Below, piece by piece: positions 1 through 9,398 of a DNA stretch of 33,447 nt (positions are counted from its first letter, which is position 1; each line of letters begins with the position of its first letter). Source of the DNA: Muribaculaceae bacterium. GTDB taxonomy: Bacteria; Bacteroidota; Bacteroidia; Bacteroidales; Muribaculaceae. The position numbers were made by a program, and so were the translations under genes. Location of the stretch: NCBI GenBank assembly GCA_009775365.1, contig VSPM01000030.1, positions 1-33,447 of the forward strand. The letters run 5' to 3'. Below the pieces are notes generated by a model, which worked only from the letters and a program-made list of their open reading frames with translations, was not told the origin of the DNA and did no database searches.

Positions 1-71
1 TGGAATCGATATGAATTTTTTTTGCCGGCCACTAATTTGCAAAAGTATATAAAATCTTGGGATTTTTTACT

Positions 72-79
72 TATCTTTG
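72..79 (+). promoter_or_regulatory. Bacteroidetes -7 promoter element (TATCTTTG)
   Basis: Exact match to the Bacteroidetes -7 consensus TAnnTTTG, 76 nt before the ATG of the LysM protein gene. No convincing TTTG lies at the usual 19-20 nt upstream. The rest of bases 1-155 is AT-rich and shows no gene. Confidence 0.55.
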
Positions 80-155
80 CAGATAAATTTCCCTGATTAC
101 AAATTCAAGCAGTGATTAACAGTAGTCGGGTAGAAGAAAACACTTTTGTTTTGAG

Positions 156-2111
156 ATGAAGATTAATTCACGCATTATCCCGCTTATAGGGGTTGCCACA
201 TTAGGATTGCCTATTGTTGCTTCCGAACCAAGATTGCCTAAGGTGGAAATTCTTGGAAAGGAGTATTATTATCATGAGATAAAGAAAGGCGAGTCGATTT
301 ATGGAATCGCCAAGAACTACGGGTGGGATCTTAATGAGCTTGTAAGGCTGAACCCCAATACTGCCTCTGAAATGGAAAAAGGCAGCAGATTGTATTATCC
401 CACAGGAAAGGAGACTGTTGTCACAACGCCGACTGACACTATTGCCGATGAGGAGATAGAATATGAGCCGATAAGGCACGTAGTGAAGAAAGGGGAGACG
501 GTCTATAGCATTTCGAGGCAATACAACATACCGCTTGAAACCATTTATGCCGCGTATCCCAATGCGAAATACGGCATAAAGGCGGGCGAGACTCTGGAGA
601 TTCAGCAGAGCCCTGAAACTGTGAGCGGGAAATATCTTTATTATGTAATAAAGCCCGGCGACACTCTCTATTCGCTCGCAAATCAATATAAGACTACAAT
701 AGAAGATATTCTGAGAGCGAATCCCGGAGTCTCGGAAAGAAATTTCAGGATAGGCGACACTGTAAGGCTGGCAGTGAATTCAGGCAGTAAAAGGATTCAC
801 ACAGAGCTTGTGGAGGAGGAGCGTCTTGCAAGCATCGACAGTTATAAGGTGAAGAAAAACGACACTTGGAACACTATTTCAAAGAAAACAGGTGTAGATG
901 TCGAGACTTTGAAAGAGGCTAATGAAGAGGTGTCGCTGCCTAAGAAGAATGAGGTCATCAATGTGCCTGTTGTAGAGACTGTGCAGGTTGAGAAAGAGAT
1001 TGAAGGGGGTGGCCCCGCCGAGATGACTTCGGAACATATTCAGGAGGTGTATGATTCTATACACAATGTTGATTCAGCCGCGTCTATGCTTGCAGAGGTA
1101 AAAGTGGCGATGCTTCTTGACGAACCCTCTTCCAAGAAGGACATAGAGTTCTCTCGCGGGTTTCTACTTGCTCTCAACGAAATGAAAAATGAGCCCTATA
1201 AGATAAACTTAAAGATAATTGATGGCAGAGCAGCCACATCAGCTGTGGTTGATCAGCTTGACTATTTTGAGCCTAATCTGATAGTGGCGACGGCCGACAA
1301 GGCTTTCCCTGCGTTTCTGGCGGATTATGGCAACACGAATAATATTGAAGTCGTAAATGTGTTCGATGTCAAGAATGAACTCTATGAAGACAATTCATCG
1401 ATGGTTCAGATGTTGCCACCTTCCACATTCTTTAATGAGCAGGTGGCCGACCATATCGCCGACGACTATTCCGGATGGGAGCTTTTATTTGTGGGGGTGG
1501 AAGATTCCAATGACGGAATTGCGGAGCTGATAATGTCGAAATTCCCGGAATATAATGTAAAGAAGCTTTCCGTGTCGTCATTATCAGAATTCAATGTCAG
1601 CGACGATGGCCGCTATCTGATATATGCTTATCCTCAGAAGAGAGAGGAAGTGGCCGATGTGATGCAGGCGGTTGCAAACATACGCGAGAATTCTCCATTT
1701 GCAGAAGTGGCAGTGGTTGGGCGTCCCAATTGGGTCACTCTCACTGACGTGCTTGGCGATAAATTCTCAGAGGCCGGAGTAGTGGTGCCTTCACGGCTTT
1801 GGTTTGACATGGATTCGAACGAAGGGAAACTGTTTGTAAAGGATTTCACCGACATGTATGGCGGCGCACCCGTAAAATCATTCCCGAACTTTGCGGTCAG
1901 CGGTTATGATGTGGCTCATTATTTTATACCATCCACGGCCAATAACGGAGGTGATTTCAATAATGGCTTCACAGGCTCCACAAAATCGCTGCTTCAATCG
2001 GAAATTAAGCTGAAACGAGTCAACAACTGGGGAGGATTTATCAATCCTATGGGCTATTTGCTTAAATTCCGGCCCGGTGGTTATGTCGACAAAGTTTTGA
2101 TGAAATGGTGA
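156..2111 (+). CDS. LysM-repeat protein with periplasmic-binding-like C-terminal domain
   Basis: A 651-residue exported protein. Residues 1-22 look like a signal peptide (basic start, hydrophobic core, VAS-E). Four LysM peptidoglycan-binding repeats follow at about residues 38-82, 107-150, 161-206 and 229-272; each has the KKGESIYGIA / KPGDTLYSLA type of core, the fourth being degenerate (KKNDTWNTIS). After a short linker, residues about 308-630 read like a type I periplasmic-binding (amino-acid ABC receptor) fold, with alternating beta strands and helices such as KVAMLLDEP, NLIVATADKA and FAEVAVVGRP. No ABC transporter genes are nearby, so the domain probably does not feed a permease. A role as a peptidoglycan-anchored periplasmic sensor or scaffold is inference. 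The stop is 4 nt before the next gene, which suggests co-transcription. The ATG is the first in frame after a -7 element. Confidence 0.8.
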   Translation: MKINSRIIPLIGVATLGLPIVASEPRLPKVEILGKEYYYHEIKKGESIYGIAKNYGWDLNELVRLNPNTASEMEKGSRLYYPTGKETVVTTPTDTIADEEIEYEPIRHVVKKGETVYSISRQYNIPLETIYAAYPNAKYGIKAGETLEIQQSPETVSGKYLYYVIKPGDTLYSLANQYKTTIEDILRANPGVSERNFRIGDTVRLAVNSGSKRIHTELVEEERLASIDSYKVKKNDTWNTISKKTGVDVETLKEANEEVSLPKKNEVINVPVVETVQVEKEIEGGGPAEMTSEHIQEVYDSIHNVDSAASMLAEVKVAMLLDEPSSKKDIEFSRGFLLALNEMKNEPYKINLKIIDGRAATSAVVDQLDYFEPNLIVATADKAFPAFLADYGNTNNIEVVNVFDVKNELYEDNSSMVQMLPPSTFFNEQVADHIADDYSGWELLFVGVEDSNDGIAELIMSKFPEYNVKKLSVSSLSEFNVSDDGRYLIYAYPQKREEVADVMQAVANIRENSPFAEVAVVGRPNWVTLTDVLGDKFSEAGVVVPSRLWFDMDSNEGKLFVKDFTDMYGGAPVKSFPNFAVSGYDVAHYFIPSTANNGGDFNNGFTGSTKSLLQSEIKLKRVNNWGGFINPMGYLLKFRPGGYVDKVLMKW

Positions 2112-2115
2112 ATAA

Positions 2116-2841
2116 ATGGATAAGTCATTAAACTTTCTTAAACGGAATATGAAAATGTCGCGAGTGCTTAAAAATATGGCTTTCTCTGCCGTGTTTTTAA
2201 GCGCCGGCGTTTCTTACGGACAGGCACATTACAGTTCTAATGTGGCCATAGGCGTAAAAGGTGGCGTAGATTTTTCTCAGGTGTTTTTCAATCCTTCCGT
2301 GCAGCAGAAGATATGCATCGGCATGACGGGCGGAGTTATGGTAAGATACATAGAAGAGAACCATTTCGGACTTATAGCAGAGTTAAACTTCGCGCAGCGT
2401 GGCTGGGTAGAAAATTTTGAAGAAGCGCCTTATAACTACAGCCGGACCTTAAATTATGTTGAGCTTCCGGTGCTTGCTCACATCTATTTTGGAAGAAGAG
2501 GAAAATTCTTTTTTAATGCCGGACCGCAGATTGGCTTGTTTCTGGGAGATTCCACGAAAGCAAATTTCGACCCAAGGAACATGGCTTCATTGCCGGATTT
2601 CCCTTATCGCAACAGGATGAACGAGCAGATGCTCATGGATGTGACGCAAAAATTTGACTATGGCATAAGCGCAGGCATCGGAGGGGAGTTTAATTTAAAC
2701 AAGAAAAATTCAATTGCAATAGAAGCCCGGTTCTATTATGGGCTTGGGAATATTTTCCCGTCGAAAAGAGCAGACACTTATAATGCCTCCAATCAGATGT
2801 CGGTGATGGCTACTTTGGGGTACTGGTTTCGCATAAAATAG
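2116..2841 (+). CDS. outer-membrane beta-barrel protein (PorT/OMP_b-brl family)
   Basis: A 241-residue protein with an N-terminal signal peptide (hydrophobic stretch around residues 18-35, ending near SYGQA). The mature part shows alternating amphipathic strands rich in Gly and aromatic residues (IGVKGGVDFSQVFF, HFGLIAELNFAQRGW, YVELPVLAHIYFG, FFNAGPQIGLFLG) and closes with a typical barrel signature, MATLGYWFRIK. This fits the small porin-like or PorT-like beta-barrels common in Bacteroidetes; no substrate can be named. It begins 4 nt after the LysM gene, so the two likely form an operon and may act together at the cell wall and outer membrane (inference). The annotated start gives a long n-region; an internal ATG at 2149 (MKMSRVLKN) would give a more usual signal peptide and is a real alternative. 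Confidence 0.78.
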   Translation: MDKSLNFLKRNMKMSRVLKNMAFSAVFLSAGVSYGQAHYSSNVAIGVKGGVDFSQVFFNPSVQQKICIGMTGGVMVRYIEENHFGLIAELNFAQRGWVENFEEAPYNYSRTLNYVELPVLAHIYFGRRGKFFFNAGPQIGLFLGDSTKANFDPRNMASLPDFPYRNRMNEQMLMDVTQKFDYGISAGIGGEFNLNKKNSIAIEARFYYGLGNIFPSKRADTYNASNQMSVMATLGYWFRIK

Positions 2842-2842
2842 C

Positions 2843-2871
2843 AAAACACCTGCTGATTCAGCAGGTGTTTT
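2843..2871 (+). terminator. bidirectional terminator hairpin
   Basis: A perfect 14-nt inverted repeat (AAAACACCTGCTGA and its complement) directly after the beta-barrel gene stop. T-rich sequence follows on both strands, so it can end both the (+) operon and the convergent cdsA transcript. Confidence 0.85.
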
Positions 2872-2939
2872 ATGTTTTAAACAGTTGTGATGTATCTCTG
2901 ATAGAAATATTTGCAAATGGGGGTGTGGAACTGGAACTA

Positions 2940-3743
2940 TCATATAAAGATGAATAAGTATAGAAGAGAAGCGGGCATCACCATGAGCAGGGAGTCGATG
3001 CGGTCGAGTATGCCGCCGTGGCCCGGTATAATGTTCCCGGAGTCTTTTATTCTCAAATCACGCTTTATCATCGACTCTACAAGGTCTCCCCAGGTGGCAA
3101 ACAATGTAGTGGCGATGCCCAGGCCTATCCATTGGCCATAATTCCAGTCGATGCTGAAGAACGAAATAGAATGGAGCGAGAAAAAGTAGGAAGCGGCTAT
3201 GTTGAAAACAAGCCCGCCGAAAAAGCCTTCCCATGATTTTTTTGGTGAGATTCTTTCAAAAAGCCTGTGTTTCCCTAATGTGCTCCCTACGAGGAATGCA
3301 CCTGTGTCGTTAATCCATATCATCAGGCACAGGGCGAGAACTATATGCAGGTTCCACCATTCTCCGATAAGAGTCATGGCGCCGAGAGGTATGCCAATAT
3401 ATATCTGCGTCATCAAAGAGTGAGCCAGATTGTGTAATGGTTTCGAACTCTTTATATACAGTTCAATAATAAGACGGCAGATAATGATGAATATCCAGAT
3501 CAGCAACGGCGACACCATCCATCCGAATGAAAGGCTTATGACGCCCGCTATGTCAAGAATCATGGCAGGTATGGTTCGTTTGTTGATTTCGTGAGTGATT
3601 TTTTCAAACTCTATCACTGCCAGCGCGCCGAATATCGCTGCCATCCAAGAGAATGGAAACACACCCCAGAAAATACAGCCGATTATTATGCCAACATACA
3701 CAGCGCCCGATATGGCTCTTATCATTACTTTCTTTAAATCCAT
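2940..3743 (-). CDS. cdsA: phosphatidate cytidylyltransferase (CDP-diglyceride synthase)
   Basis: CdsA makes CDP-diacylglycerol from phosphatidic acid and CTP, the branch point of phospholipid synthesis, in the inner membrane. The 267-residue protein is mostly hydrophobic, with about seven or eight membrane segments, and carries the CDP-diglyceride synthetase signature near the C-terminus: SMIKRDLRIKD, then PGHGGILDRIDS. The open frame extends to 3806, but a Bacteroidetes promoter element (TACCTTTG) sits at 3776-3783, inside that extension; the ATG at 3743 (MDLKKVMIR) is therefore the likely start and gives a normal family length. In other Bacteroidales, such as Porphyromonas gingivalis, the order rsfS-ftsH-cdsA is seen; here an efflux operon and lpxA lie between ftsH and cdsA. 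Confidence 0.93.
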   Translation of the reverse strand: MDLKKVMIRAISGAVYVGIIIGCIFWGVFPFSWMAAIFGALAVIEFEKITHEINKRTIPAMILDIAGVISLSFGWMVSPLLIWIFIIICRLIIELYIKSSKPLHNLAHSLMTQIYIGIPLGAMTLIGEWWNLHIVLALCLMIWINDTGAFLVGSTLGKHRLFERISPKKSWEGFFGGLVFNIAASYFFSLHSISFFSIDWNYGQWIGLGIATTLFATWGDLVESMIKRDLRIKDSGNIIPGHGGILDRIDSLLMVMPASLLYLFIFI

Positions 3744-3775
3744 AGAATTGATTGAGGAGGCTTGAAATAATTCTG

Positions 3776-3807
3776 CAAAGGTAAGGATAATGGTTATTTT
3801 ATGCAAG
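3776..3807 (-). promoter_or_regulatory. cdsA promoter (TAnnTTTG type)
   Basis: On the minus strand TACCTTTG occupies 3776-3783, and a TTG-containing -33-like element (CTTG, 3804-3807) lies 20 nt upstream. The position excludes the upstream start of the cdsA frame and gives a leader of about 25-30 nt. Confidence 0.6.
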
Positions 3808-3826
3808 TAAAAAGTGGCTATTAATT

Positions 3827-3862
3827 AAAAAGATGACCGACATGAATGCCGGTCATCTTTTT
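3827..3862 (-). terminator. terminator after lpxA
   Basis: A 13-bp inverted repeat (AAAAAGATGACCG and its complement) lies 44 nt past the lpxA stop. On the minus strand it is followed by TTTTTAATTAA, so it ends the efflux-lpxA transcript just before the cdsA promoter. Confidence 0.85.
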
Positions 3863-3905
3863 AATTGTGTGTGTCTTAATGCGATTATGGCGCTGTCGCA
3901 TCACA

Positions 3906-4700
3906 TTAGTCATGATCAATCTGAGGAAGGGCGGCGAGTTTCAGGTCGTGGCTCTCAATGAAATTGATAATCTGCTCTCTCTCAGGCGACGGGTCAACGT
4001 CTTCATAAATTCTCCGAAGTGCATTGAATGCTGATGTGCTTGTTTGATAGACATGACGATAGCATTTTGCGATGTCTTCAATGGTTTCGTCTGACTTGTT
4101 GCTTTTCTTTAGCACAAACGCGTTAACGCCGAAATATGCAATCGGATTGTGAGCCATTACTGTGAACGGAGGAACGTTTCCGTTAACTCGGCATCCGCCT
4201 TTAATGAGCACCCATTCTCCTACATGGCATTTTTCGTGAACAAGGGCGTGAGAAGAAAGAATTGTGTAATTACCGATTTTCACATCACCGGCCACCTTAA
4301 CTGCATTTCCAAGCACACAGTAATTCCCGATTACGGAATCATGGCCAATATGGGTCTGCGCCATTATGAAAGAATTGCTGCCTATGCAGGTTTTGCCATC
4401 CTTGTGAATGCTGCGGTTTATTATCACTTGTTCGCGAATCTTGTTGTTGTCGCCAATCTCAACGAAAGAAATTTCTCCATTCCAGCGGAAATCCTGGGGG
4501 CTGGCCGAAATGATAGCTCCTTCGAAAATCTCGTTGTTGCAGCCGATTCTTGACCCTGACAGCACACTCGCATGGGGATGTATGTGGCATCCGGCTCCGA
4601 TTTCAACGTTTTTGTCGATATATGCAAAGGCGTCGACCACAACGTCTTCGGCAAGTTTAGCCTCGGGGTGAACAAAGGCGAGGTTATTGATTTTTGCCAT
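3906..4700 (-). CDS. lpxA: acyl-ACP--UDP-N-acetylglucosamine O-acyltransferase
   Basis: LpxA performs the first step of lipid A synthesis, moving a 3-hydroxyacyl chain from acyl carrier protein to UDP-GlcNAc in the cytoplasm. The 264 residues match the family length (about 262). Left-handed beta-helix hexapeptide repeats run through residues about 10-185, and the C-terminal 75 residues form the usual helical part. The active-site segment QTHIGHD contains H117 and H120, equivalent to H122 and the catalytic H125 of E. coli LpxA; NNKIREQVIINR is the conserved stretch before it. The ATG lies 24 nt after the stop of the outer-membrane efflux factor, so lpxA appears to be the last gene of the efflux operon. 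This is unusual, since in Bacteroides lpxA is normally next to lpxD and lpxC/fabZ. I cannot tell whether it is the only lpxA in the genome. Confidence 0.95.
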   Translation of the reverse strand: MAKINNLAFVHPEAKLAEDVVVDAFAYIDKNVEIGAGCHIHPHASVLSGSRIGCNNEIFEGAIISASPQDFRWNGEISFVEIGDNNKIREQVIINRSIHKDGKTCIGSNSFIMAQTHIGHDSVIGNYCVLGNAVKVAGDVKIGNYTILSSHALVHEKCHVGEWVLIKGGCRVNGNVPPFTVMAHNPIAYFGVNAFVLKKSNKSDETIEDIAKCYRHVYQTSTSAFNALRRIYEDVDPSPEREQIINFIESHDLKLAALPQIDHD

Positions 4701-4724
4701 AATAGAAAGGTTTAAAGGTTAACA

Positions 4725-6104
4725 TTATCTTCCTCCGCCCACGGCCTGATAGAGAGAAATCAAAGCCGCTGCCCTGTCATGCCAGTTGGCAATGCAAGCG
4801 AGCTGGGCGTTGAGTAGGCTTGAGCGTGCGGTGAGCACTTCAAGATAGGTGGTTGACTGGTTATACATGAAAAGCTCGTTAGTGTATTCAACCGACTTTT
4901 CAAGTTCGTCTACCTGCAGTTGCAGATATTTGTTTTTATCCACATTCTTGTTGTAGGTTACAAGCGCGTCGCTCACATCTGCACTTGCGCTGAGAACGGC
5001 ATACTCAAATGTGTTGAGCGCCTGTTTCTGCTGCGCTTTTGCCGCCTCAAGAGTGGCAATGTTCTGTCCTCTTGAGAAAATCGGGGCTGTGAGCTGTCCT
5101 GCGAGCTGGATAAACCATTCACCCGGATTCTTAATCATAGAGCCGAGAAGATTGGTGAAGCCACCTTGCGCAGAAATAACAAGGCTCGGATAGAACGCGG
5201 CGCGCGCACTGTTTGTGGAATAATATGCTGCGGCAAGCGATCTTTCCGCAGCTCTCACGTCGGGGCGCACTGCGAGATATGATACGGGTATGCCGTTCAC
5301 CAGGTTGTCAGGAATTGTGAAGTCGAGTTCTGAGGTCACATCCCAAGTCTGGGGATAAGTGTTCAGAAGAAGAGAGAGGGTGTTGTGAAGAGTGGTCAGC
5401 GATGTCTCCAGAGTAGGAATCGAGCTCATGATGTTGTAGTAGTTTGCACGGCTCTGAACCACGGCTGCCTCGTTGGTGCGGCCCGCCTCTTTGAGAAGCT
5501 CCATTGATTCCACTTGCTCCTTCCAGATTTCAGAGGTGCGCTTAGTCAGGTCAAGCTGCTGATTGAGCATCACAAGAGAGTAGTACACATTTGCAACACC
5601 ACACACAATTTGCGAGCGAACAGCCTGCTCATAGTCCTGGCTCATTTCATAATTAGCCTGGGCGCCGCGTTTCCTGTTAAGAATCTTGGCAAACACATCA
5701 ATTTCCCATTGAGCGGCGAGCGGGAGTGTGTAGCTCCAGTTCATGTGGCTTCCGCCATAGCTTGCGCTTCCTCCGTTGGGAGTGAACGCCAGCGACGGGA
5801 AATAGCTCAATTTGGCTCCTTTGAGCTGGGCATGTGCAATGTCAACGTTTAGTTTGGCATTTTTCAGGTCTTTGTTATTGGCGAGCGCGAGACGGATGAG
5901 GCTCTGCAGTTTCGGATCGCGGAACACCTGCTCCCATCCCAGATAGGGAAGGGAGGTGGTGTCTGCCTGTGCTTCTACGGCCTTCCCGAAGTCGGCGGCT
6001 ATGGCGCTCTCGTTCACTGGAAGCTCGTATTTTTTATATATGTGGCAGCTCGACAGAGCAACGGCCACTAAAGCGCCGGTGGCGCATAATTTAATCTTGT
6101 TCAT
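4725..6104 (-). CDS. RND efflux outer-membrane factor lipoprotein (NodT/OprM family)
   Basis: The outer-membrane channel of a tripartite drug-efflux system. The 459-residue protein starts with a lipoprotein signal peptide; the lipobox LSSC puts the lipidated cysteine at residue 20. Two homologous outer-membrane efflux domains follow, with long coiled-coil helices (for example LALANNKDLKNAKLNV) and conserved strand segments such as LGWEQVFRDPKLQSLI near the start and PVSYLAVRPDVRAAERSL in the middle. It is 37 nt downstream of the pump gene and 24 nt upstream of lpxA, all on the minus strand. The TAA stop follows a Gly-rich end (VGGGR). Its family is clear; its substrate range is not visible. 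Confidence 0.93.
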   Translation of the reverse strand: MNKIKLCATGALVAVALSSCHIYKKYELPVNESAIAADFGKAVEAQADTTSLPYLGWEQVFRDPKLQSLIRLALANNKDLKNAKLNVDIAHAQLKGAKLSYFPSLAFTPNGGSASYGGSHMNWSYTLPLAAQWEIDVFAKILNRKRGAQANYEMSQDYEQAVRSQIVCGVANVYYSLVMLNQQLDLTKRTSEIWKEQVESMELLKEAGRTNEAAVVQSRANYYNIMSSIPTLETSLTTLHNTLSLLLNTYPQTWDVTSELDFTIPDNLVNGIPVSYLAVRPDVRAAERSLAAAYYSTNSARAAFYPSLVISAQGGFTNLLGSMIKNPGEWFIQLAGQLTAPIFSRGQNIATLEAAKAQQKQALNTFEYAVLSASADVSDALVTYNKNVDKNKYLQLQVDELEKSVEYTNELFMYNQSTTYLEVLTARSSLLNAQLACIANWHDRAAALISLYQAVGGGR

Positions 6105-6141
6105 GCGTATTCAAATTACGTTATGACAACTGTTGTTCCGC

Positions 6142-9100
6142 TTAATTGCGTTTAATGGCATATTGCTCAAGTTCTGAAGAAATGCCGGTGTTGTCGGTGT
6201 CTTTCCACTTAGGAGGCGACAGTTTCTCTTGCAGGCTCTGGAATGCCATGAAAAGGACAGGCACAAAAATGACCTGAAGAATCATGCCTATGAGCATACC
6301 GCCGATTGCGCCGGTTCCCAGTGCCTTGTTGCCATTTGCGCCTGCGCCTGTAGCGATCATCAGCGGGATAAGACCGATAATCATAGCAAGAGAGGTCATG
6401 AGAATCGGGCGGAGACGCGCCACGGCACCTTGCACTGCCGAATTGAATATGCTCATGCCCGTGCGTCGGCGTTCAAGCGCAAATTCCACAATAAGGATGG
6501 CGTTCTTTGCAAGAAGACCGATAAGCATAATCAACGCAATCTGAAGATAGATATTGTTGTCGATGCCCATGAAGCGGGCGAAGATGAATGTGCCCATCAA
6601 TCCGAACGGCACTGAAAGAATCACAGACCACGGAAGGAGATAGCTTTCATACTGAGCGGAAAGAATCAAATACACAAACAAGAGAACAAGGCCGAAAATA
6701 TAGCCTGTCTGGCCTGACCCGGTGTTGGCCTCCTCTCTGGTGAGTCCGGAGAAGTCGTAGCCGAAACCGGTGGGGAGAGTTTGCTCGGCAACCTCGGCGA
6801 TAGCCTCGATGGCCTGGCCTGACGAGAATCCCGGGGTGGTGTTACCTGTGATGTTGATTGTAGTGAACATGTTGAATCGGTTGATTACGTCAGGTCCATA
6901 CACGCGGGTAAGTTTCACGAAATTGTCGATAGGGGCCATCTGGTTGCCGTTGCGAATCTTAATCTGCTTCAGAGTCTCCGGCGAAACACGAGCCTCCGGG
7001 TCGGCCTGCATCATGACGCGGTAGAGTTTGCCATACTTGTTGAAGTTTGACACATACATACCGCCGTAGTAACCCTGAAGCGCAGAGAGCACTGCATTTT
7101 GTGTCAGACCTGCCTGCTTCACTTTGGCCACATCAATGTCTACCATATATTGCGGGAACGACGGGTTGAAAGTGGAGTAGGCCATGGCGATTTCGGGACG
7201 GGCGTTAAGCGCAGCAATGAATCGCTGATAAATCTGGAAGAAGTTGTTGAGGTCTCCGCCTGTCTTGTCGAGTAGTTTAATCTCAAAACCATTGGTGGTG
7301 CCGTAGCCTGTGATCATAGGGGGCTGGAAAAACATCACACGACCGTCCTTAATCTGCGAGCACTTCTGAGCGAGGAGCTGCACAATCATGGTGGAGTTTT
7401 CAGTCTTCATGTCTCGGTCTTCCCAATTTTTCAATTTGATGATAAACGAGCCATAGGTGTTGCCCTGGCCGCCCACGAAGCTATAGCCGGTGATGGCTGT
7501 TGTGGTCTGTATTGCCGGGATTGTACGCGCTATGCTGTCTACCTGGTCCATGATGGATTTGGTCTTTTCGAGAGAAGTGGCAGGCGGCATGTCGACAACG
7601 CCCATGAGTGAGCCGGTGTCTTCATTCGGCACAAGTCCGGTTGGAGTTGTTGACATAAGCCAGACAAGCACGCCAATGGAAGCGGCCACTGCACCGAATC
7701 CAATCCATTTATGATTGAGGAAGAAAGACACTGATGTCTTGTATTTCTTCAGAAGAGCGTCGAACGACACGTTAAACCAATAGAAAAATCTTTTCTTGAA
7801 AGGCACTTTCTTTTTGTTTTCGCCTTCAGGAATGTCGTATCCGCCGCTGACGATTTCTTCGCCTTCAACTTTGTGAGGTTTCAGGAAGAGGGCACAAAGA
7901 GCAGGAGAAAGCGTAAGAGCGTTCAATGCTGAAAGTCCGATTGACATTGCCATGGTCAGACCGAACTGGCGATAGAACACACCGGAAGGCCCACCCATGA
8001 ATGACACCGGTATAAACACAAGCATCATCACAAGAGTGATGGAGATAAGCGCGCTGGCAATCTCATTCATTGCATCGATAGAGGCAAGGCGTGCCGACGT
8101 ATATCCCTGGTCAAGCTTGGCATGCACCGCCTCCACCACCACTATGGCGTCGTCGACCACAATCGCAATCGCAAGCACGAGAGCTGAAAGGGTGAGAAGG
8201 TTGATGGAGAACCCGAATATGTAAAGGAGGAAGAATGTGCCTATCAAAGCCACAGGGATGGCAATCATAGGAATCAGTGTTGAACGGAAATCCTGGAGGA
8301 ATATAAACACAACGAGGAACACGAGCACGAATGCCTCGATGAGTGTCTTTATAACTTCGTGGATTGAAGCGAAAAGGAAGTCGTTGACGTTAAGAGTGTA
8401 GCTGATTTTGAGACCTTCCGGAGCCTCTTTCTGGAATCGGTTGAGCTCTGTCACGATATTGTTGACAACCTCTGTGGCATTTGAACCCGGCGACTGGAAC
8501 ACGAGAGCGGCTACACCGATGTGGCCGTTGACGGTTGCGTGGAAGCCGTAGGAGAGTCGGCCAAGTTCAACGTCAGCCACATCTTTGAGTCGGAGAATCT
8601 GTCCGTCGGGTGTGGCGCGGATGATGATGTCTTCAAACTGTTGCTCGTCTTGCAGGCGCCCTTTGTAGCGCATAACATATTGGAAACTCTGGTCGCCGCG
8701 TTCACCAAACTGACCGGGGGCCGCCTCGATGTTTTGCTCTGCAAGCGCTGCGGATATGTCTGTAGGCATAAGCCCATACTGAGCCATGATGTCTGGCTTG
8801 AGCCAGATTCGCATACTGTAGTCGGCGCCCATCACCATCGCCTCGCCTACACCGTAGATACGCTTGATAACCGGGATGACGTTGATTGCAAGATAGTTCT
8901 CGATAAAGCTCTCAGAATACTTGTTGACTTCGTCATAGATGTCGAACACGATAAGCATTGACGACATTCGCTTCTGAGTGATCACACCCACCTGGTTAAC
9001 CTCTGCGGGAAGGAATGAAGCGGCTTTGGCCACACGGTTCTGCACATCGACAGCCGCCATGTCGGGGTCCATGCCCGGCTTGAAAGTCACGGTGATTGTG

Positions 9101-9366
9101 GCGGAACCGTTGTTTGCTGCTGAAGAATACATGTAGTCCATGTTTTCAGCGCCGTTGATTTGCTCTTCAAGAGGGGCAATCACTGAATTGAGCACCGACT
9201 GGGCGTTCGCACCTGTATAGGTGGTTGAAACCTGAACGGTAGGGGGCGCAATGTCAGGATATTGCTCGATTGGAAGCGCCATAAGGCCCAGAAGACCGAA
9301 AATCACGATAAAAATCGAGATTACGGTTGAAAGCACGGGCCTGTTGATAAATGTTGCTAACTTCAT
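6142..9366 (-). CDS. RND multidrug efflux pump (AcrB/HAE1 family)
   Basis: The proton-driven inner-membrane pump of the tripartite system. The length of 1074 residues is typical of hydrophobe/amphiphile exporters. TM1 lies at about residues 10-30, followed by the usual LPIEQYPDIAPP. The proton-relay aspartates are present in AIVVDDAIVVVEA (D405, D406), and the matching lysine is in the C-terminal AKNAILIVEFA segment. Both large periplasmic loops are there (between TM1-TM2 and TM7-TM8). The pump lies between the adaptor (32 nt upstream) and the channel gene (37 nt downstream), which is the classic adaptor-pump-channel order. Homologues in Bacteroides (BmeB type) export antibiotics, detergents and bile salts; the substrate here is inferred only from family. 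Confidence 0.96.
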   Translation of the reverse strand: MKLATFINRPVLSTVISIFIVIFGLLGLMALPIEQYPDIAPPTVQVSTTYTGANAQSVLNSVIAPLEEQINGAENMDYMYSSAANNGSATITVTFKPGMDPDMAAVDVQNRVAKAASFLPAEVNQVGVITQKRMSSMLIVFDIYDEVNKYSESFIENYLAINVIPVIKRIYGVGEAMVMGADYSMRIWLKPDIMAQYGLMPTDISAALAEQNIEAAPGQFGERGDQSFQYVMRYKGRLQDEQQFEDIIIRATPDGQILRLKDVADVELGRLSYGFHATVNGHIGVAALVFQSPGSNATEVVNNIVTELNRFQKEAPEGLKISYTLNVNDFLFASIHEVIKTLIEAFVLVFLVVFIFLQDFRSTLIPMIAIPVALIGTFFLLYIFGFSINLLTLSALVLAIAIVVDDAIVVVEAVHAKLDQGYTSARLASIDAMNEIASALISITLVMMLVFIPVSFMGGPSGVFYRQFGLTMAMSIGLSALNALTLSPALCALFLKPHKVEGEEIVSGGYDIPEGENKKKVPFKKRFFYWFNVSFDALLKKYKTSVSFFLNHKWIGFGAVAASIGVLVWLMSTTPTGLVPNEDTGSLMGVVDMPPATSLEKTKSIMDQVDSIARTIPAIQTTTAITGYSFVGGQGNTYGSFIIKLKNWEDRDMKTENSTMIVQLLAQKCSQIKDGRVMFFQPPMITGYGTTNGFEIKLLDKTGGDLNNFFQIYQRFIAALNARPEIAMAYSTFNPSFPQYMVDIDVAKVKQAGLTQNAVLSALQGYYGGMYVSNFNKYGKLYRVMMQADPEARVSPETLKQIKIRNGNQMAPIDNFVKLTRVYGPDVINRFNMFTTINITGNTTPGFSSGQAIEAIAEVAEQTLPTGFGYDFSGLTREEANTGSGQTGYIFGLVLLFVYLILSAQYESYLLPWSVILSVPFGLMGTFIFARFMGIDNNIYLQIALIMLIGLLAKNAILIVEFALERRRTGMSIFNSAVQGAVARLRPILMTSLAMIIGLIPLMIATGAGANGNKALGTGAIGGMLIGMILQVIFVPVLFMAFQSLQEKLSPPKWKDTDNTGISSELEQYAIKRN

Positions 9367-9398
9367 ATCTTATGTTGATAAAGTTCTTTTTTGTAGGA

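Noticed and set aside
3744..3806. Upstream extension of the cdsA frame (start at 3806)
   Set aside because: A promoter -7 element at 3776-3783 lies inside it, so the extension is unlikely to be translated.
4149..4553. 134-codon frame opposite lpxA
   Set aside because: Lies wholly within lpxA on the other strand and shows no domain.
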